From the NCBI RefSeq assembly GCF_018555685.1, contig NZ_JAFLWW010000005.1, positions 1-64,000 of the forward strand: a DNA stretch of 64,000 nucleotides. The letters run 5' to 3'. Below the pieces are notes generated by a model that worked only from the letters and a program-made list of their open reading frames with translations, ran no database searches and had not been told where the DNA came from. This document shows positions 55,455 to 64,000 of the stretch, piece by piece (position 1 is the stretch's first letter; every line of letters begins with the position of its first letter). The translations under genes were made by a program, and so were the position numbers. Source of the stretch: Aminobacter anthyllidis (GTDB taxonomy: Bacteria; Pseudomonadota; Alphaproteobacteria; Rhizobiales; Rhizobiaceae).

Positions 55455-56252
55455 TCAGTTCAATAGCGCAGGCGTATACCAGCCCGGTGTCTGCTCCGGC
55501 GGCATCGGTGCGAGTTCGACGCGATTGCGCCCCGCGCCCTTGGCTTCATAGAGATGCAGGTCGGCGACGCGGAACAGCTCGTCGAACACCACCGGCCGGT
55601 CGAACACCGCCCCGCCAACGCTGACTGTCAGCATGTGGCTTGTGCCTCCGGGCTGGAAAGGTGCCTCGGCCACCGAACGGCGGATGCGCTCGGCGATGTC
55701 GGCGGCGCTGACTGGCGACGCTCCCGGCAGGAACACGGCGAACTCCTCGCCGCCAAGGCGGCCGAGCATGTCGTCCCGCCGCAGGCAGGGCTGGATCGCC
55801 GCAACGATCATGCGCAGCGCCTCGTCGCCCTCGGCATGTCCGAAGCGGTCGTTGACCGACTTGAAGTGATCCGCATCGATGACCAGCAGCGCGCCCATGG
55901 CGCGCCGGCGAACGATCTCGCGGGCGAGCACATTCTCGACACGGGCAGAGAAGGCACCGCGGTTGAGGCAGGCGGTCAAGGCGTCGGTCGACGCGGCAAC
56001 GACGAGCTTGTGGTTGACGACCGCCAGCTCGCGCAGCTTGAGCGTCAGGTAGAAGAACAGAGGTGCTGCCAGAAGGATCGGCACGACAGTCGCCTCGATC
56101 AGGGCGAGATCGAGGACTTCAGCGCTCGCATGGCGGAAAAGCAGCAGGGTCACAGCGAGCGAAACGGCGACGCAGCCGAGCGTTCCGAACACGGTCCAGC
56201 CCGCGAGTTGCAACCATGCACTTGGCGAAAGCTTCTTCAACGATGCCGGCAA
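55455..56252 (-). CDS. membrane-anchored diguanylate cyclase (GGDEF domain)
   Basis: A 265-residue protein with two membrane helices (about 16-38 and 55-71) and a C-terminal GGDEF domain, which makes cyclic di-GMP from two GTP. The active-site motif reads GGEEF (167-171), a functional variant, and an RxxD inhibitory site (158-161, RRDD) sits exactly five residues before it, so product feedback is expected. A longer frame begins at 56315, but the only start with a good ribosome site is the TTG at 56252 (AAGGAGG eight bases upstream). No sensor domain beyond the membrane region is visible. It converges on the dehydrogenase gene with six bases between. Confidence 0.88.
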   Translation of the reverse strand: MPASLKKLSPSAWLQLAGWTVFGTLGCVAVSLAVTLLLFRHASAEVLDLALIEATVVPILLAAPLFFYLTLKLRELAVVNHKLVVAASTDALTACLNRGAFSARVENVLAREIVRRRAMGALLVIDADHFKSVNDRFGHAEGDEALRMIVAAIQPCLRRDDMLGRLGGEEFAVFLPGASPVSAADIAERIRRSVAEAPFQPGGTSHMLTVSVGGAVFDRPVVFDELFRVADLHLYEAKGAGRNRVELAPMPPEQTPGWYTPALLN

Positions 56253-56641
56253 CCCTGCCACCTCCTTGGTCCGAACACGATCTTCGATCGGGCTGCATGA
56301 ACAGGAGGTTAGCACGGGTCTTCAAATTCGAGCGATCCCGCTCAAGGGGTTGCGGTTGGCTGGTCGTGCGTCCTTCGACAGGCTCAGGATGAGGGCCGCT
56401 TGCGCTACCGGGTGAATGCTGGGGCTGCTGGGTCATGCGTCCTTCGAGGCTCGCCCCTTCGGGCCGAGCACCTCAGGATGAGGATCGGTTGCGCAGGCGC
56501 CGCCTCATTCCGAACTCTCAGGTTAGCTGCCAACATCTACGGTCCTCATCCTGAGGTGCTCGGCCCGAAGGGCGAGCCTCGAAGGACGCACGACGGCGCA
56601 ACCGCGCCAGATCTCAGCCACCACGGGTCTGCCGTGCCGCT
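56253..56641. other. 389-base gap holding dispersed repeats
   Basis: No gene is supported. The gap carries one copy of the TCCTTCGACaGGCTCAGGAT element (about 56368-56396) and a 48-base inverted pair (56436-56590, listed separately). It must also hold the diguanylate cyclase promoter and the end of the ugp operon transcript. Confidence 0.5.
56436..56590. repeat. inverted pair of 47-48 base intergenic repeats
   Basis: The left arm 56436-56483 (TGCGTCCTTCGAGGCTCGCC and on) is the reverse complement of 56543-56590 except for one base inserted in a C run. The arms are about 59 bases apart. The element core GCTCAGGATGAGG-type sequence also appears as single copies at about 4362 and 56370. Confidence 0.75.
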
Positions 56642-57688
56642 TCAGACCCTCTTCCCGTCGCTGCCGAAGAAGTGCAGCTTTTCGCGCCGGGCAAAGATCG
56701 GCAACTGGTCGCCGACCTGCACCTCGGTACGACCAGCCACGCGCACCACGATCTTGCCGCCGCCCGCCGCGCAGTAGAGGAAACTCTCGGCCCCCACCGG
56801 CTCGACGCCTTCGACATTGGCCATCAGCCTGAGGCCGTCGCTCGACGTGGCTCCATCGGCACCGACCTCGCAGTCCTCGGGCCGGAAGCCGATCGTCGTG
56901 GCATTGCCTGTTACAGTCGGCAGCGTGATGGCGTCTTCGAGCTGGCCGCCGCGCAGCGGCAGAAGGTTCATCGGCGGCGCGCCGATGAAGGAGGCAACGA
57001 ACGTCGAGGCCGGCTTTTCATAGATGTCGAGCGGCGCGCCGAGCTGTTCGACCAGCCCGGCATTCATCACCACCAAAACGTCAGCCAGCGTCATTGCCTC
57101 GAGCTGGTCGTGGGTGACGTAGACCGAGGTGACGCCGAGCTTGCGTTGCAGGCTCTTGATCTCGACGCGCATCTGGCCGCGCAGCTTGGCATCGAGGTTG
57201 GACAGCGGTTCGTCGAACAGGAAGACCTTGGGGTTGCGCACGATGGCGCGGCCCATGGCGACACGCTGGCGCTGGCCGCCCGACAGTTCGCGCGGGCGAC
57301 GTTCGAGCAAATGCTCGAGTTCCAGCGTCTGGGCGGTGCCGCGCACGCGCTTGTCGACTTCGTCCTTCGGCATGCCGCGGTTGCGCAAGCCGTAGGCCAT
57401 GTTGTCGTAGACCTTCATATGCGGGTAGAGCGCATAGTTCTGGAACACCATGGCGATGTCACGCTCGGTCGGGCCGATGGAATTGACCACCTTGCCGTCG
57501 ATCGAGCAGGTGCCGGCCGAGATGGTTTCAAGACCCGCGATCATGCGCAGCAGCGTGGACTTGCCGCAGCCCGAGGGGCCGACGAGCACGCACAGCGCCT
57601 TGTCGGGAATGGCGATGGACACGCCCTTCACCGCTTCGACCCCGCCGGCATAGATTTTACGTACGTCCTTGAGATCGACGGTTGCCAT
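56642..57688 (-). CDS. ugpC: sn-glycerol-3-phosphate ABC transporter ATP-binding protein
   Basis: A 348-residue ABC ATPase that powers uptake through UgpA/UgpE. Walker A is GPSGCGKST at 37-45, the signature LSGGQ is at 135-139, Walker B VFLFDE is at 155-160, and the C-terminal TOBE domain (about 240-348) is present, as in MalK-type subunits. The start overlaps the stop of ugpE by one base (TAATG). It is the last gene of ugpBAEC. Assignment to glycerol-3-phosphate rests on the complete operon and on UgpB. Confidence 0.93.
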   Translation of the reverse strand: MATVDLKDVRKIYAGGVEAVKGVSIAIPDKALCVLVGPSGCGKSTLLRMIAGLETISAGTCSIDGKVVNSIGPTERDIAMVFQNYALYPHMKVYDNMAYGLRNRGMPKDEVDKRVRGTAQTLELEHLLERRPRELSGGQRQRVAMGRAIVRNPKVFLFDEPLSNLDAKLRGQMRVEIKSLQRKLGVTSVYVTHDQLEAMTLADVLVVMNAGLVEQLGAPLDIYEKPASTFVASFIGAPPMNLLPLRGGQLEDAITLPTVTGNATTIGFRPEDCEVGADGATSSDGLRLMANVEGVEPVGAESFLYCAAGGGKIVVRVAGRTEVQVGDQLPIFARREKLHFFGSDGKRV

Positions 57689-58584
57689 TATTTCTCCGTA
57701 TCGACGAGGCCGCGGACGAACCAGCGCTGCATCAGCACAACGACCAGGATGGGCGGCACGATGGCCAGCATGGAAGTGACCATCACCAGATGCCATTCGG
57801 TGTCGGCATCGGCAAACGAGATCATCTTCCTGAGCGCAATGACGATGGTGTTCATGTCGTTGCGGTTGGTGACGAGCAGCGGCCACAGATATTGTGTCCA
57901 GCCATAAATGAACAGGATGACGAACAGTGCCGCGATGTTGGTGCGCGACAGCGGCAAAAGGATATCCCAAAAGAAACGCCATGGGCCGGCACCGTCGACA
58001 CGCGCCGCTTCGACCAGTTCACCCGGAATGGTCAGGAAGAACTGGCGAAACAGCAGTGTGGCGGTGGCCGAGGCGATCAGCGGCACGATCAGCCCGGTAT
58101 AGGTGTCGATCAGGCCGAGATCGACCATCACCTTGTAGGTCGGCAGGATGCGGACCTCGACCGGCAGCATCAGGGTGATGAAGATCAGCCAGAAGAACGT
58201 CATCCTGAGCGGAAAGCGGAAGAAGACGATGGCATAGGCCGACAGCAGGGAAATGATGATCTTGCCGATGGCGATGCCGAGCGCAACGACCGTCGTGTTG
58301 AACAAAAGCGTCGCGACACTGACGCCGCCGATGCGGCCAACGCCGCCGAACAGCGCCTCGGCGTAGTTCTCGAAGAAGCGGTCGCCAGGCAGCAGCGGCA
58401 GCGGCGGCCGCAGGATGGTCTGCAGCGAATGCGTCGAGGCGACGAAGGTGTAGTAGATCGGGAACGCGACGATGACGATGCCGAGGATCAGGATGGCATG
58501 CGCGACATAGATGCCTGTGACCGACTGGCCGATCATCAGCTTGTCGTGGCCACTCGCCGGCGGAAGGGCCTTTGGCTCAGCCAT
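57688..58584 (-). CDS. ugpE: sn-glycerol-3-phosphate ABC transporter permease UgpE
   Basis: A 298-residue inner-membrane permease of the MalG type with six helices. The coupling-helix motif [20 protein letters not shown] (about 205-224) fits the EAA loop that contacts UgpC. The start at 58584 ([12 protein letters not shown]) gives the family N-terminus, followed by [20 protein letters not shown] as helix 1. It overlaps ugpA by eight bases and ugpC by one, consistent with equal expression of the membrane parts. Confidence 0.93.
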   Translation of the reverse strand: MAEPKALPPASGHDKLMIGQSVTGIYVAHAILILGIVIVAFPIYYTFVASTHSLQTILRPPLPLLPGDRFFENYAEALFGGVGRIGGVSVATLLFNTTVVALGIAIGKIIISLLSAYAIVFFRFPLRMTFFWLIFITLMLPVEVRILPTYKVMVDLGLIDTYTGLIVPLIASATATLLFRQFFLTIPGELVEAARVDGAGPWRFFWDILLPLSRTNIAALFVILFIYGWTQYLWPLLVTNRNDMNTIVIALRKMISFADADTEWHLVMVTSMLAIVPPILVVVLMQRWFVRGLVDTEK

Positions 58585-59461
58585 AATGCACCTTCTTTTC
58601 GACATAACGGAACTGGACGGCGGTGAGCGCGATGACGATGACCATCAGGATCACCGACTGGGCCGCCGAGTCGCCGAGGATCAGATTGACGAAGCCGTCA
58701 TTGTAGACCTTGTAGACCAGCGTCTCGGTGGCCTTGCCCGGCCCGCCGCCTGTCACGGCATGGATGATGCCGAAGGTGTCGAAGAAGGCGTAGACGGTGT
58801 TGACCACGAGCAGGAAGAAGGTGGTGGGCGCCAGCAGCGGGAAGACGATGGTCCAGAAGCGCTTGTTTTCGCCGGCACCGTCGATGGCCGCCGCCTCGAT
58901 CAGCGTCTTGGGGATGGCCTGCAGGCCGGCGACGAAGAACAGGAAATTGTAGCTGATCTGCTTCCACGAGGCTGCGGCAACGACCAGCGCCATCGCCTGC
59001 TCGCCGTCGAGCAGCGGGTCCCAGTTGATGCCGAGCCAGCGCAGGCCATAAGCGAGCGAGCCGATCGACGGGTTGAACAAAAACAGCCACAGCATGCCGG
59101 CAATTGCTGGCGCGACGGCGTAAGGCCAGATCATCAGCGTGCGGTAGAGGCCACGGCTGCGCACCACCTTCTCGGCCATGACGGCCAGCAGCAGTGCCGT
59201 GCCCATGGCGACGGCCGCCACCGAGATCGAGAAGATCGCCGTGACCTGGATCGAGTTGAGATAGTTGGGGTCCGACAGCACCTTCTTGAAATTGTCGAAC
59301 CAGACGAATTTCGACGACAGGCCAAACGGGTCTTCCCTCAGCATCGACTGGCGCAGCGCCTGGCTGGCCGGCCAGTAGAAAAACACCAGCGTGATCGCCA
59401 GCTGCGGCGCAACCAGCAGGTAGGGCAGGATCTTGTTGGGAAAGACGACGCGTGGGGACAA
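58577..59461 (-). CDS. ugpA: sn-glycerol-3-phosphate ABC transporter permease UgpA
   Basis: A 294-residue MalF-type permease with six helices. Helix 1 is [20 protein letters not shown], and the EAA loop is in [20 protein letters not shown] (about 188-207). There is no ATG at the family N-terminus; the TTG at 59461 starts [15 protein letters not shown], with GAGG six bases upstream, and gives the normal length. The longer open frame runs through the hairpin repeat and is not credible. It is preceded by that repeat block, which separates it from ugpB. Confidence 0.9.
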   Translation of the reverse strand: MSPRVVFPNKILPYLLVAPQLAITLVFFYWPASQALRQSMLREDPFGLSSKFVWFDNFKKVLSDPNYLNSIQVTAIFSISVAAVAMGTALLLAVMAEKVVRSRGLYRTLMIWPYAVAPAIAGMLWLFLFNPSIGSLAYGLRWLGINWDPLLDGEQAMALVVAAASWKQISYNFLFFVAGLQAIPKTLIEAAAIDGAGENKRFWTIVFPLLAPTTFFLLVVNTVYAFFDTFGIIHAVTGGGPGKATETLVYKVYNDGFVNLILGDSAAQSVILMVIVIALTAVQFRYVEKKVHYG

Positions 59462-59499
59462 TGAGGGCCTCGTGACTGACGTCAGGCGTTGATGCCGCC

Positions 59500-59617
59500 C
59501 CTCATCCGCCTGCCGGCACCTTCTCCCCGTGAAGAACGGGGAGAAGGGACAAGCGGCAACGTGGACGCCCCTCTCCCCGTTCTTCACGGGGAGAGGGTAA
59601 GGGTGAGGGGCAGCGCT
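59500..59617. repeat. paired hairpin repeats between ugpB and ugpA
   Basis: Two strong stems, CTTCTCCCCGT/ACGGGGAGAAG (59520-59546) and CCTCTCCCCGT/ACGGGGAGAGG (59570-59596), are also complementary to each other as an inverted pair that extends into CCCCTCA-type flanks. On the operon mRNA they lie just after ugpB. They could lower transcription into the permease genes or protect the ugpB message from decay. Confidence 0.75.
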
Positions 59618-59637
59618 ACGATGGCTTCAGGCTGATG

Positions 59638-60948
59638 TCAGTTGCCGATCGCTTCCTGGATCGCCTTGTTGCCGCGCGCGACAGTGTTGTCGAGCGCCTG
59701 CTGGGCGGTCTGCTGGCCGGCGAGCATCTTTTCGAGCTCTTCGTTCTCGATGTCGCGGACCTGCGGCAGGTTGACGAGGCGCACGCCCTTCGAGTTTTCG
59801 GTCGGCGCCTTGCCCATCATCTGCTTGATCGGGATCTCGCGGGCCGGGTTCTTGTCGTAGAAGCCCGACTTCTTCGTTTCTTCGTAAGCGGCGAGCGTGA
59901 CCGGCAGGTAGCCAGATACCTGGTGCAGGCGGGCCTGGATCGGCGTCTGCGACAGGAAGTTGAAGAAGGCGGCTACGCCCTTGTACTGCTCGTCCGGCAG
60001 GCCGGCGAAGACCCACAGCGACGCACCGCCGGGGATGGTGTTCTGCGGCGCACCGGCTGCATCGGCCTCGTAAGGCAGCTGGCCGGTGCCGTAGTTCATG
60101 CCCGACTTGACGATATCGCCGAGACCGCCCGAGGATTCGGTGAAGATGCCGCATTCGCCGGCGAGGAAGATCTGCTTGGCCTCGGAGGTGCGGCCGCCAT
60201 ATTTGAAGGTGCCGTCCTTGGCGAGGTCGGCGAGCTCCTGGAAGTGCTTGACGAAGGCGGGCGCATTGATCTTGAGCTCGACGTCGGTGCCGCCGATGCC
60301 GTTTTCATTGGTGCCGTAGGAGACATTGTTCCAGGCGGCGAAATTCTCGGTGTGGATCCAGGTCAGCCAGGTCGAGGTGAAGCCGCAAGGAGCAGCGCCG
60401 CTCGACTTGATCTTCTTGGCGGCATCCCAGACCTCGCCCCAGGTCTTGGGCGGGTTGTCGACGTCGAGGCCGGCCTTCTGGAAGATGTCCTTGTTGTAAT
60501 AGAGGATCGGCGAGGACGAGTTGTAGGGGAACGACAGCATGGTGCCGTCGGGCTTCGAATAATAAGCGACGATACCGGGCAGGTACTGGCTCTTGTCGAA
60601 GGCCTGGCCGCCCATCGACAGGATGTCGGCGACCGGCTTGATGGCGCCTTCGGCACCCATCATCGTGCCGGTACCGGCATCGAAGACCTGCATGATGGCA
60701 GGCGGCTGCTTGGCGCGGAAGGCGGCGATGCCGGCGTTCAGCGTCTCGGGATAGGTGCCCTTGAAAACCGGAACGATCTTGTAGTCGCTCTGGCTCTCGT
60801 TGAATTCCTTGGAAAGCTGGTTGACGACCTCGTTGTTCGCGCCGGTCATGGCGTGCCACCATGAAATCTCGGTGACCGCGAAAGCGGAGGTGCTGGACAA
60901 CAGCGTCATGGTGGCGGCAACTCCGGCCGCGAAGCCTAGGGTCTTCAT
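59638..60948 (-). CDS. ugpB: sn-glycerol-3-phosphate-binding periplasmic protein UgpB
   Basis: A 436-residue periplasmic receptor that binds glycerol-3-phosphate and its diesters for import. The signal peptide is MKTLGFAAGVAATMTLLSST with cleavage after AFA. ISWWHAMTGANNEVVNQL is the UgpB hallmark, and YKIVPVFKGTYPETLNAGIA plus SSGAAPCGFTSTWLTWIHTE also match. It is the first gene of ugpBAEC. A candidate Pho box lies 63-80 bases upstream, and hairpins follow the stop. Confidence 0.95.
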   Translation of the reverse strand: MKTLGFAAGVAATMTLLSSTSAFAVTEISWWHAMTGANNEVVNQLSKEFNESQSDYKIVPVFKGTYPETLNAGIAAFRAKQPPAIMQVFDAGTGTMMGAEGAIKPVADILSMGGQAFDKSQYLPGIVAYYSKPDGTMLSFPYNSSSPILYYNKDIFQKAGLDVDNPPKTWGEVWDAAKKIKSSGAAPCGFTSTWLTWIHTENFAAWNNVSYGTNENGIGGTDVELKINAPAFVKHFQELADLAKDGTFKYGGRTSEAKQIFLAGECGIFTESSGGLGDIVKSGMNYGTGQLPYEADAAGAPQNTIPGGASLWVFAGLPDEQYKGVAAFFNFLSQTPIQARLHQVSGYLPVTLAAYEETKKSGFYDKNPAREIPIKQMMGKAPTENSKGVRLVNLPQVRDIENEELEKMLAGQQTAQQALDNTVARGNKAIQEAIGN

Positions 60949-61317
60949 CGTCTCGCTCCCGTTCTGGTTGGCGAAATGTTTAGTTCCGCATGGACCAGTA
61001 TTGTCGGATTATGACAGCGCGACAACAGTTTTGTAGCGATCGTATGAAGGTCGCATTTGGCGCGCTTCGATTTCGCTTTCGCCACAACCTCATGACAAGC
61101 TTTCGCTTTTTTAAAAACCGAAAGCAATTTGCCGAGAATTAGACTCGTCTCAACTGCCGGCAACGCCGGCTAATGAAAGGCGGGAAATGGAACGCATATG
61201 CCACGGAGCACCCTTCGCGGAAGAAAACCGCGAAGATGGCGGCCCCGGCACTGCAATCTGGAATTGCAGTCGCGCCACGGCAAACGTGTGTGGACACGCA
61301 AGCCTATTAAGCCGGCC
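60949..61317. other. 369-base gap between ugpB and tlpA
   Basis: No coding sequence is supported. Besides the Pho box (61011-61028) it contains GCTTTCG/CGAAAGC arms around a T/A-rich loop (about 61099-61128), an 8-base stem CTTCGCGG/CCGCGAAG (about 61209-61231) and the small hairpin CTGCAAT/ATTGCAG (about 61252-61269). The last two lie just past the tlpA stop and could terminate it. Confidence 0.4.
61011..61028 (-). promoter_or_regulatory. candidate Pho box for ugpBAEC
   Basis: On the minus strand CTGTTGT-CGCG-CTGTCAT matches the 7-4-7 PhoB pattern (CTGTCAT twice) at 12 of 14 positions, 62 bases before the ugpB start. Phosphate-starvation control of ugp by PhoB is established in other bacteria, including rhizobia, which supports the reading; the site itself is only a sequence match. 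Confidence 0.55.
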
Positions 61318-62010
61318 TTATTTGGCCAGCGCGGCCTCGATCAGCTTCCTGGCGTCGGGGCTGGCCCATTCGGCGGGGCCATTCATGTTGGCCAGCAGGC
61401 AGCCTTCGCCATCGATCAACAGCGTGACCGGCAGGCCGAGCGCCAGACCGCGCTTCTTCAGATCATTGAACACGCCAAGCGTGTTGTCGCGGTAGTGACC
61501 GAGCGAGGCGACGCCGGTTTCCTCGAGGAACTTCTTCGGCTTGGTGTCGTCGCCGGTGTCGACATTGATCGCCACGACCTCGAACTCCTCGCCGCCCATC
61601 TCGCGTTCCAGAGCATCGAGCGCCGGCATTTCGGCGCGGCACGGCGCGCACCAGGTCGCCCACAGATTGACCAAAAGCGTGCGCCCGGCATGGTCGGCGA
61701 TGGTCATCGGCTTGCCCTGGGGATCGTTGAAGGCGAGCGTCTTCAGCGACTGCGGCGGGTCGGCCGGCATCATCGCCGCGACCTGGCCGGTGGCGGCGGC
61801 ACCGACGGCCTTGGCCTTTTCGACCTTCGCCGCGCAGAGCTTGTCGTCGGGGCTTGCGGCACGGGTGACGGCAACAACGGTCGGCTGCGGCGTCTTGTTG
61901 CCAGGAAGGGTCGTGCTGACATATACCGCGACCGCGCCGGCGATCACGCCCGCAACGGCGGCAACCAGGATATGGCGTGGGGCTGGAAACATTTTTCTGC
62001 GGTCCGACAT
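61318..62010 (-). CDS. tlpA: TlpA family thiol:disulfide reductase
   Basis: A 230-residue membrane-tethered thioredoxin. An N-terminal helix ([20 protein letters not shown]) anchors it with the catalytic domain in the periplasm. The active site is WCAPC in [20 protein letters not shown], with the cis-proline in [13 protein letters not shown]. TlpA in rhizobia reduces copper-binding and cytochrome oxidase maturation proteins. The start at 62010 has GGAG 12 bases upstream; 61992 is an alternative. It is divergent from argH with only 32 bases between start codons. Confidence 0.9.
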   Translation of the reverse strand: MSDRRKMFPAPRHILVAAVAGVIAGAVAVYVSTTLPGNKTPQPTVVAVTRAASPDDKLCAAKVEKAKAVGAAATGQVAAMMPADPPQSLKTLAFNDPQGKPMTIADHAGRTLLVNLWATWCAPCRAEMPALDALEREMGGEEFEVVAINVDTGDDTKPKKFLEETGVASLGHYRDNTLGVFNDLKKRGLALGLPVTLLIDGEGCLLANMNGPAEWASPDARKLIEAALAK

Positions 62011-62042
62011 CTAATCAATTTTCTCCGGAGCCGGGTATCACG

Positions 62043-63443
62043 ATGAGCGACAAGAAGGCCAGCAACCAGATGTGGGGCGGACGTTTTGCCTCGGGCCCGG
62101 CTGCGATCATGGAAGCGATCAACGCCTCGATCGGCTTCGACAAGAAGCTCTACGCCCAAGACATCCGGGGTTCCGTCGCCCACTCCGAGATGCTGGCGGA
62201 AACGGGCATTATTTCTGCCGACGATCAACAGAAAATCGCTCACGGCCTGAACACGATCCTGCGAGAAATCGAAGACGGCAAGTTCGCCTTCTCGACCCGC
62301 CTCGAAGACATCCACATGAACATCGAGTCGCGGCTGGCCGAGCTGATCGGCCCTTCCGCCGGGCGCCTGCACACCGCGCGCTCGCGCAACGACCAGGTCG
62401 CCGTCGACTTCCGGCTCTGGGTCAAGGACGAGTTCCACCGTGTCGCTGCAGCGCTGAAGGGGCTGATCGCCGCCTTCCTCGAACGCGCCGAGCAGCACGC
62501 CGCAACCGTCATGCCCGGCTTCACCCATCTGCAGACGGCACAGCCGGTGACCTTCGGCCACCATTGCATGGCCTATGTCGAGATGTTCGCGCGTGACTTG
62601 AGCCGCGTCCGCGACGCCATCGAGCGCATGAACGAAAGCCCGCTCGGTGCCGCGGCCCTTGCCGGCACCGGCTTCCCGATCGACCGTTTCCAAACCGCCA
62701 AGGCGCTCGGTTTCCGCGAGCCGACCCGCAACTCGCTCGACTCCGTCTCTGACCGTGACTACGCGCTCGAATTCCTGGCGATCGCCGCGATCTGCGCCAC
62801 CCACATGTCGCGGCTGGCCGAAGAGATCGTGATCTGGTCGACGCCGCAATTCGGCTTCGTGCGCCTGTCGGACAGCTATTCGACCGGCTCGTCGATCATG
62901 CCGCAGAAGAAGAACCCCGACGCCGCCGAGCTGGTGCGGGCCAAGACCGGCCGCGTCAACGGCCATCTGATCGGGCTGTTGACCGTGATGAAGGGCCTGC
63001 CGCTGACCTATTCCAAGGACATGCAGGAAGACAAGGAAGCGGTTTTCGACGCCGCCGAGACGCTCGACCTGATGCTGGCGGCGATGACCGGCATGGTCGG
63101 CGACATGACGATCAACGACCAGGCGATGAAGAAGGCCGCCGGCTCGGGCTACTCGACCGCGACCGACCTTGCCGACTGGCTGGTGCGCGAGATCGGCCTG
63201 CCCTTCCGCGAGGCGCATCATGTCACCGGCCGTGCCGTGGCGCTGGCCGAGAGCAAGAAGCTCGGCCTGGAAAAACTTGCGCTCGAAGACCTGCAGTCGA
63301 TCCATCCGGGCATCACCGCCGACATCTTTTCGGTGCTGTCGGTGCAGAACTCGGTCAAGAGCCGGACCTCATTTGGCGGCACAGCACCTGTCGAAGTGAA
63401 GAAACAGATCCGCTACTGGAAGAAGAGACTGACGAAAGCTTGA
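62043..63443 (+). CDS. argH: argininosuccinate lyase
   Basis: A 466-residue enzyme that splits argininosuccinate to arginine and fumarate, the last step of arginine synthesis. The start [20 protein letters not shown] is the family N-terminus. The fumarase-superfamily signature [11 protein letters not shown] is complete, with the flexible-loop serines at about 283-284, and [16 protein letters not shown] plus the [13 protein letters not shown] region are in place. It is followed by an LptM-like lipoprotein and lysA, a conserved order in Rhizobiales. argJ of the same pathway is at 27903. Confidence 0.97.
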   Translation: MSDKKASNQMWGGRFASGPAAIMEAINASIGFDKKLYAQDIRGSVAHSEMLAETGIISADDQQKIAHGLNTILREIEDGKFAFSTRLEDIHMNIESRLAELIGPSAGRLHTARSRNDQVAVDFRLWVKDEFHRVAAALKGLIAAFLERAEQHAATVMPGFTHLQTAQPVTFGHHCMAYVEMFARDLSRVRDAIERMNESPLGAAALAGTGFPIDRFQTAKALGFREPTRNSLDSVSDRDYALEFLAIAAICATHMSRLAEEIVIWSTPQFGFVRLSDSYSTGSSIMPQKKNPDAAELVRAKTGRVNGHLIGLLTVMKGLPLTYSKDMQEDKEAVFDAAETLDLMLAAMTGMVGDMTINDQAMKKAAGSGYSTATDLADWLVREIGLPFREAHHVTGRAVALAESKKLGLEKLALEDLQSIHPGITADIFSVLSVQNSVKSRTSFGGTAPVEVKKQIRYWKKRLTKA

Positions 63444-63513
63444 TTGAGCCGGGGTGCAAAGCCCAAAAATCTCCGCTACAAGCGGCGGGGAAATTTTCTC
63501 GGATGGATGGGTC

Positions 63514-63720
63514 ATGACCGCTGGCAGGATTTTGGTGACGCTCGGGCTGATGGCGGCGGTCGGCATGGTTTCGGCCTGCGGCCGCAAGGGCGATCTCGAC
63601 ACGCCTTATGACGCCGCCGTGCAGGCGCAGAAGGATGCGCAGAAGGCCGGCCAGCCTGTTGGCCCCGCCCCGGTGAAACCGGTCGCCGACAAGCCTTTCA
63701 TCCTCGACCCGCTGCTTTGA
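63514..63720 (+). CDS. lptM: small lipoprotein, LptM/YifL-like
   Basis: A 68-residue lipoprotein. The lipobox is MVSAC with the lipidated cysteine at residue 22, followed directly by GRKGDLDTPYD. This resembles the L-x-x-C-G-x-x-G-x-L hallmark of LptM, which helps mature the LptD-LptE outer-membrane LPS translocon. The rest is low-complexity with Ala, Gln and Pro and ends KPFILDPLL. The start at 63514 gives a normal signal peptide; a longer frame starts at 63454. It sits between argH and lysA, its standard place in this order. Confidence 0.85.
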   Translation: MTAGRILVTLGLMAAVGMVSACGRKGDLDTPYDAAVQAQKDAQKAGQPVGPAPVKPVADKPFILDPLL

Positions 63721-63750
63721 GCCGCGCTCACCTTTCGAAAGCCTGCTGCC

Positions 63751-64000
63751 GTGAACCATTTCGACTATCGTTACGGCGTCCTGCACGCCGAAGACGTGGC
63801 GCTGACCGATATCGCCGCTGCCGTCGGCACCCCGTTTTACTGCTACTCCACCGCGACGCTGACGCGCCATTTCCAGGTTTTCTCAAAGGCCTTCGCCGAT
63901 CTCGACGCGCTGGTCTGCTATGCGCTCAAGGCCAATTCCAACCAGGCGGTGCTGACGACGCTGGCAAGGCTCGGCGCCGGCGCCGACACGGTTTCGGAAG
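63751..64000 (+). CDS. lysA: diaminopimelate decarboxylase, 5' part (cut by the window end)
   Basis: The first 83 residues of a PLP-dependent decarboxylase that makes lysine from meso-diaminopimelate. The GTG at 63751 starts VNHFDYRYGVLHAEDVALTD, the family N-terminus, and YALKANSNQAVL contains the pyridoxal lysine at residue 60. The frame is open at the window edge, so about 340 residues are missing here. It follows the LptM-like gene after 30 bases. With lysC at 18318 it marks the start and end of the lysine branch. Confidence 0.93.
   Translation, partial: MNHFDYRYGVLHAEDVALTDIAAAVGTPFYCYSTATLTRHFQVFSKAFADLDALVCYALKANSNQAVLTTLARLGAGADTVSE

Overview
The window looks like a core chromosomal segment of a high-GC alphaproteobacterium of the order Hyphomicrobiales (Rhizobiales), most likely Phyllobacteriaceae (Mesorhizobium or Aminobacter type). 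The reasons are the gene order clpB / DUF4167 / prmC-prfA-ptsP-lysC / ubiG, the argH-lipoprotein-lysA order, DUF1178 beside a nitrilase and glutaredoxin, and several families of short rhizobial palindromic intergenic repeats. Genus is inferred from remembered gene order and protein style, not from a search. No phage, plasmid, complete insertion sequence, CRISPR array, toxin-antitoxin pair or recognisable defence locus was seen.

Layout. 1-5200: a strong promoter firing leftwards out of the window, an M23 cell-wall peptidase, a convergent DHA2-type MFS exporter, and about 1.2 kb of repeat-rich non-coding DNA. 5200-9900: a GST / ArsR / SRPBCC operon behind two tandem copies of a palindromic operator, a GNAT, a scar made of two truncated genes (aminoglycoside-phosphotransferase-like and MFS-like), an L,D-transpeptidase and an MmcQ/YjbR protein. 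10000-20600: housekeeping block clpB, DUF4167, prmC-prfA-ptsP (overlapping genes), lysC and divergent ubiG. 20700-26600: a second MmcQ protein, a VOC protein flanked by two broken related genes, DUF1178, nitrilase, grxC, comF, an NDUFAF5-like methyltransferase, a Flp pilin and a small membrane protein. 26700-32100: mutT-GNAT-argJ, a TetR regulator divergent from a two-helix membrane protein, a glycosyltransferase and a parvulin-type foldase. 32300-42000: secA, then a surface-polysaccharide-like stretch (flippase, FemAB-like GNAT, acyl-CoA ligase and two RgpF-like proteins, the first with lower GC).

42200-56300: tRNA-Leu(CAA), a LysR regulator divergent from a DUF6506-like protein with an internal duplication, a YqaA/DedA-like protein, DsbB, HNH endonuclease, AlkA-like glycosylase, GluQ, EamA, YihY, SDR, HIG1 protein, cobalamin adenosyltransferase, rhomboid protease, etfBA, a 3-hydroxybutyryl-CoA dehydrogenase and a diguanylate cyclase. 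56600-64000: the ugpBAEC glycerol-3-phosphate importer with a candidate Pho box, TlpA, argH, an LptM-like lipoprotein and the 5' part of lysA.

Functional themes: amino-acid synthesis (lysC, lysA, argJ, argH), protein export, folding and quality control (secA, foldase, clpB, DsbB, TlpA, prfA/prmC), envelope and polysaccharide, redox/acyl-CoA metabolism (etf, hbd) and phosphate-responsive uptake. I did not find a convincing undescribed multi-gene system. The most informative non-routine signals are small: tandem operators, gene scars, hairpins inside convergent gene ends, non-ATG starts set by Shine-Dalgarno sites, and repeat pairs.
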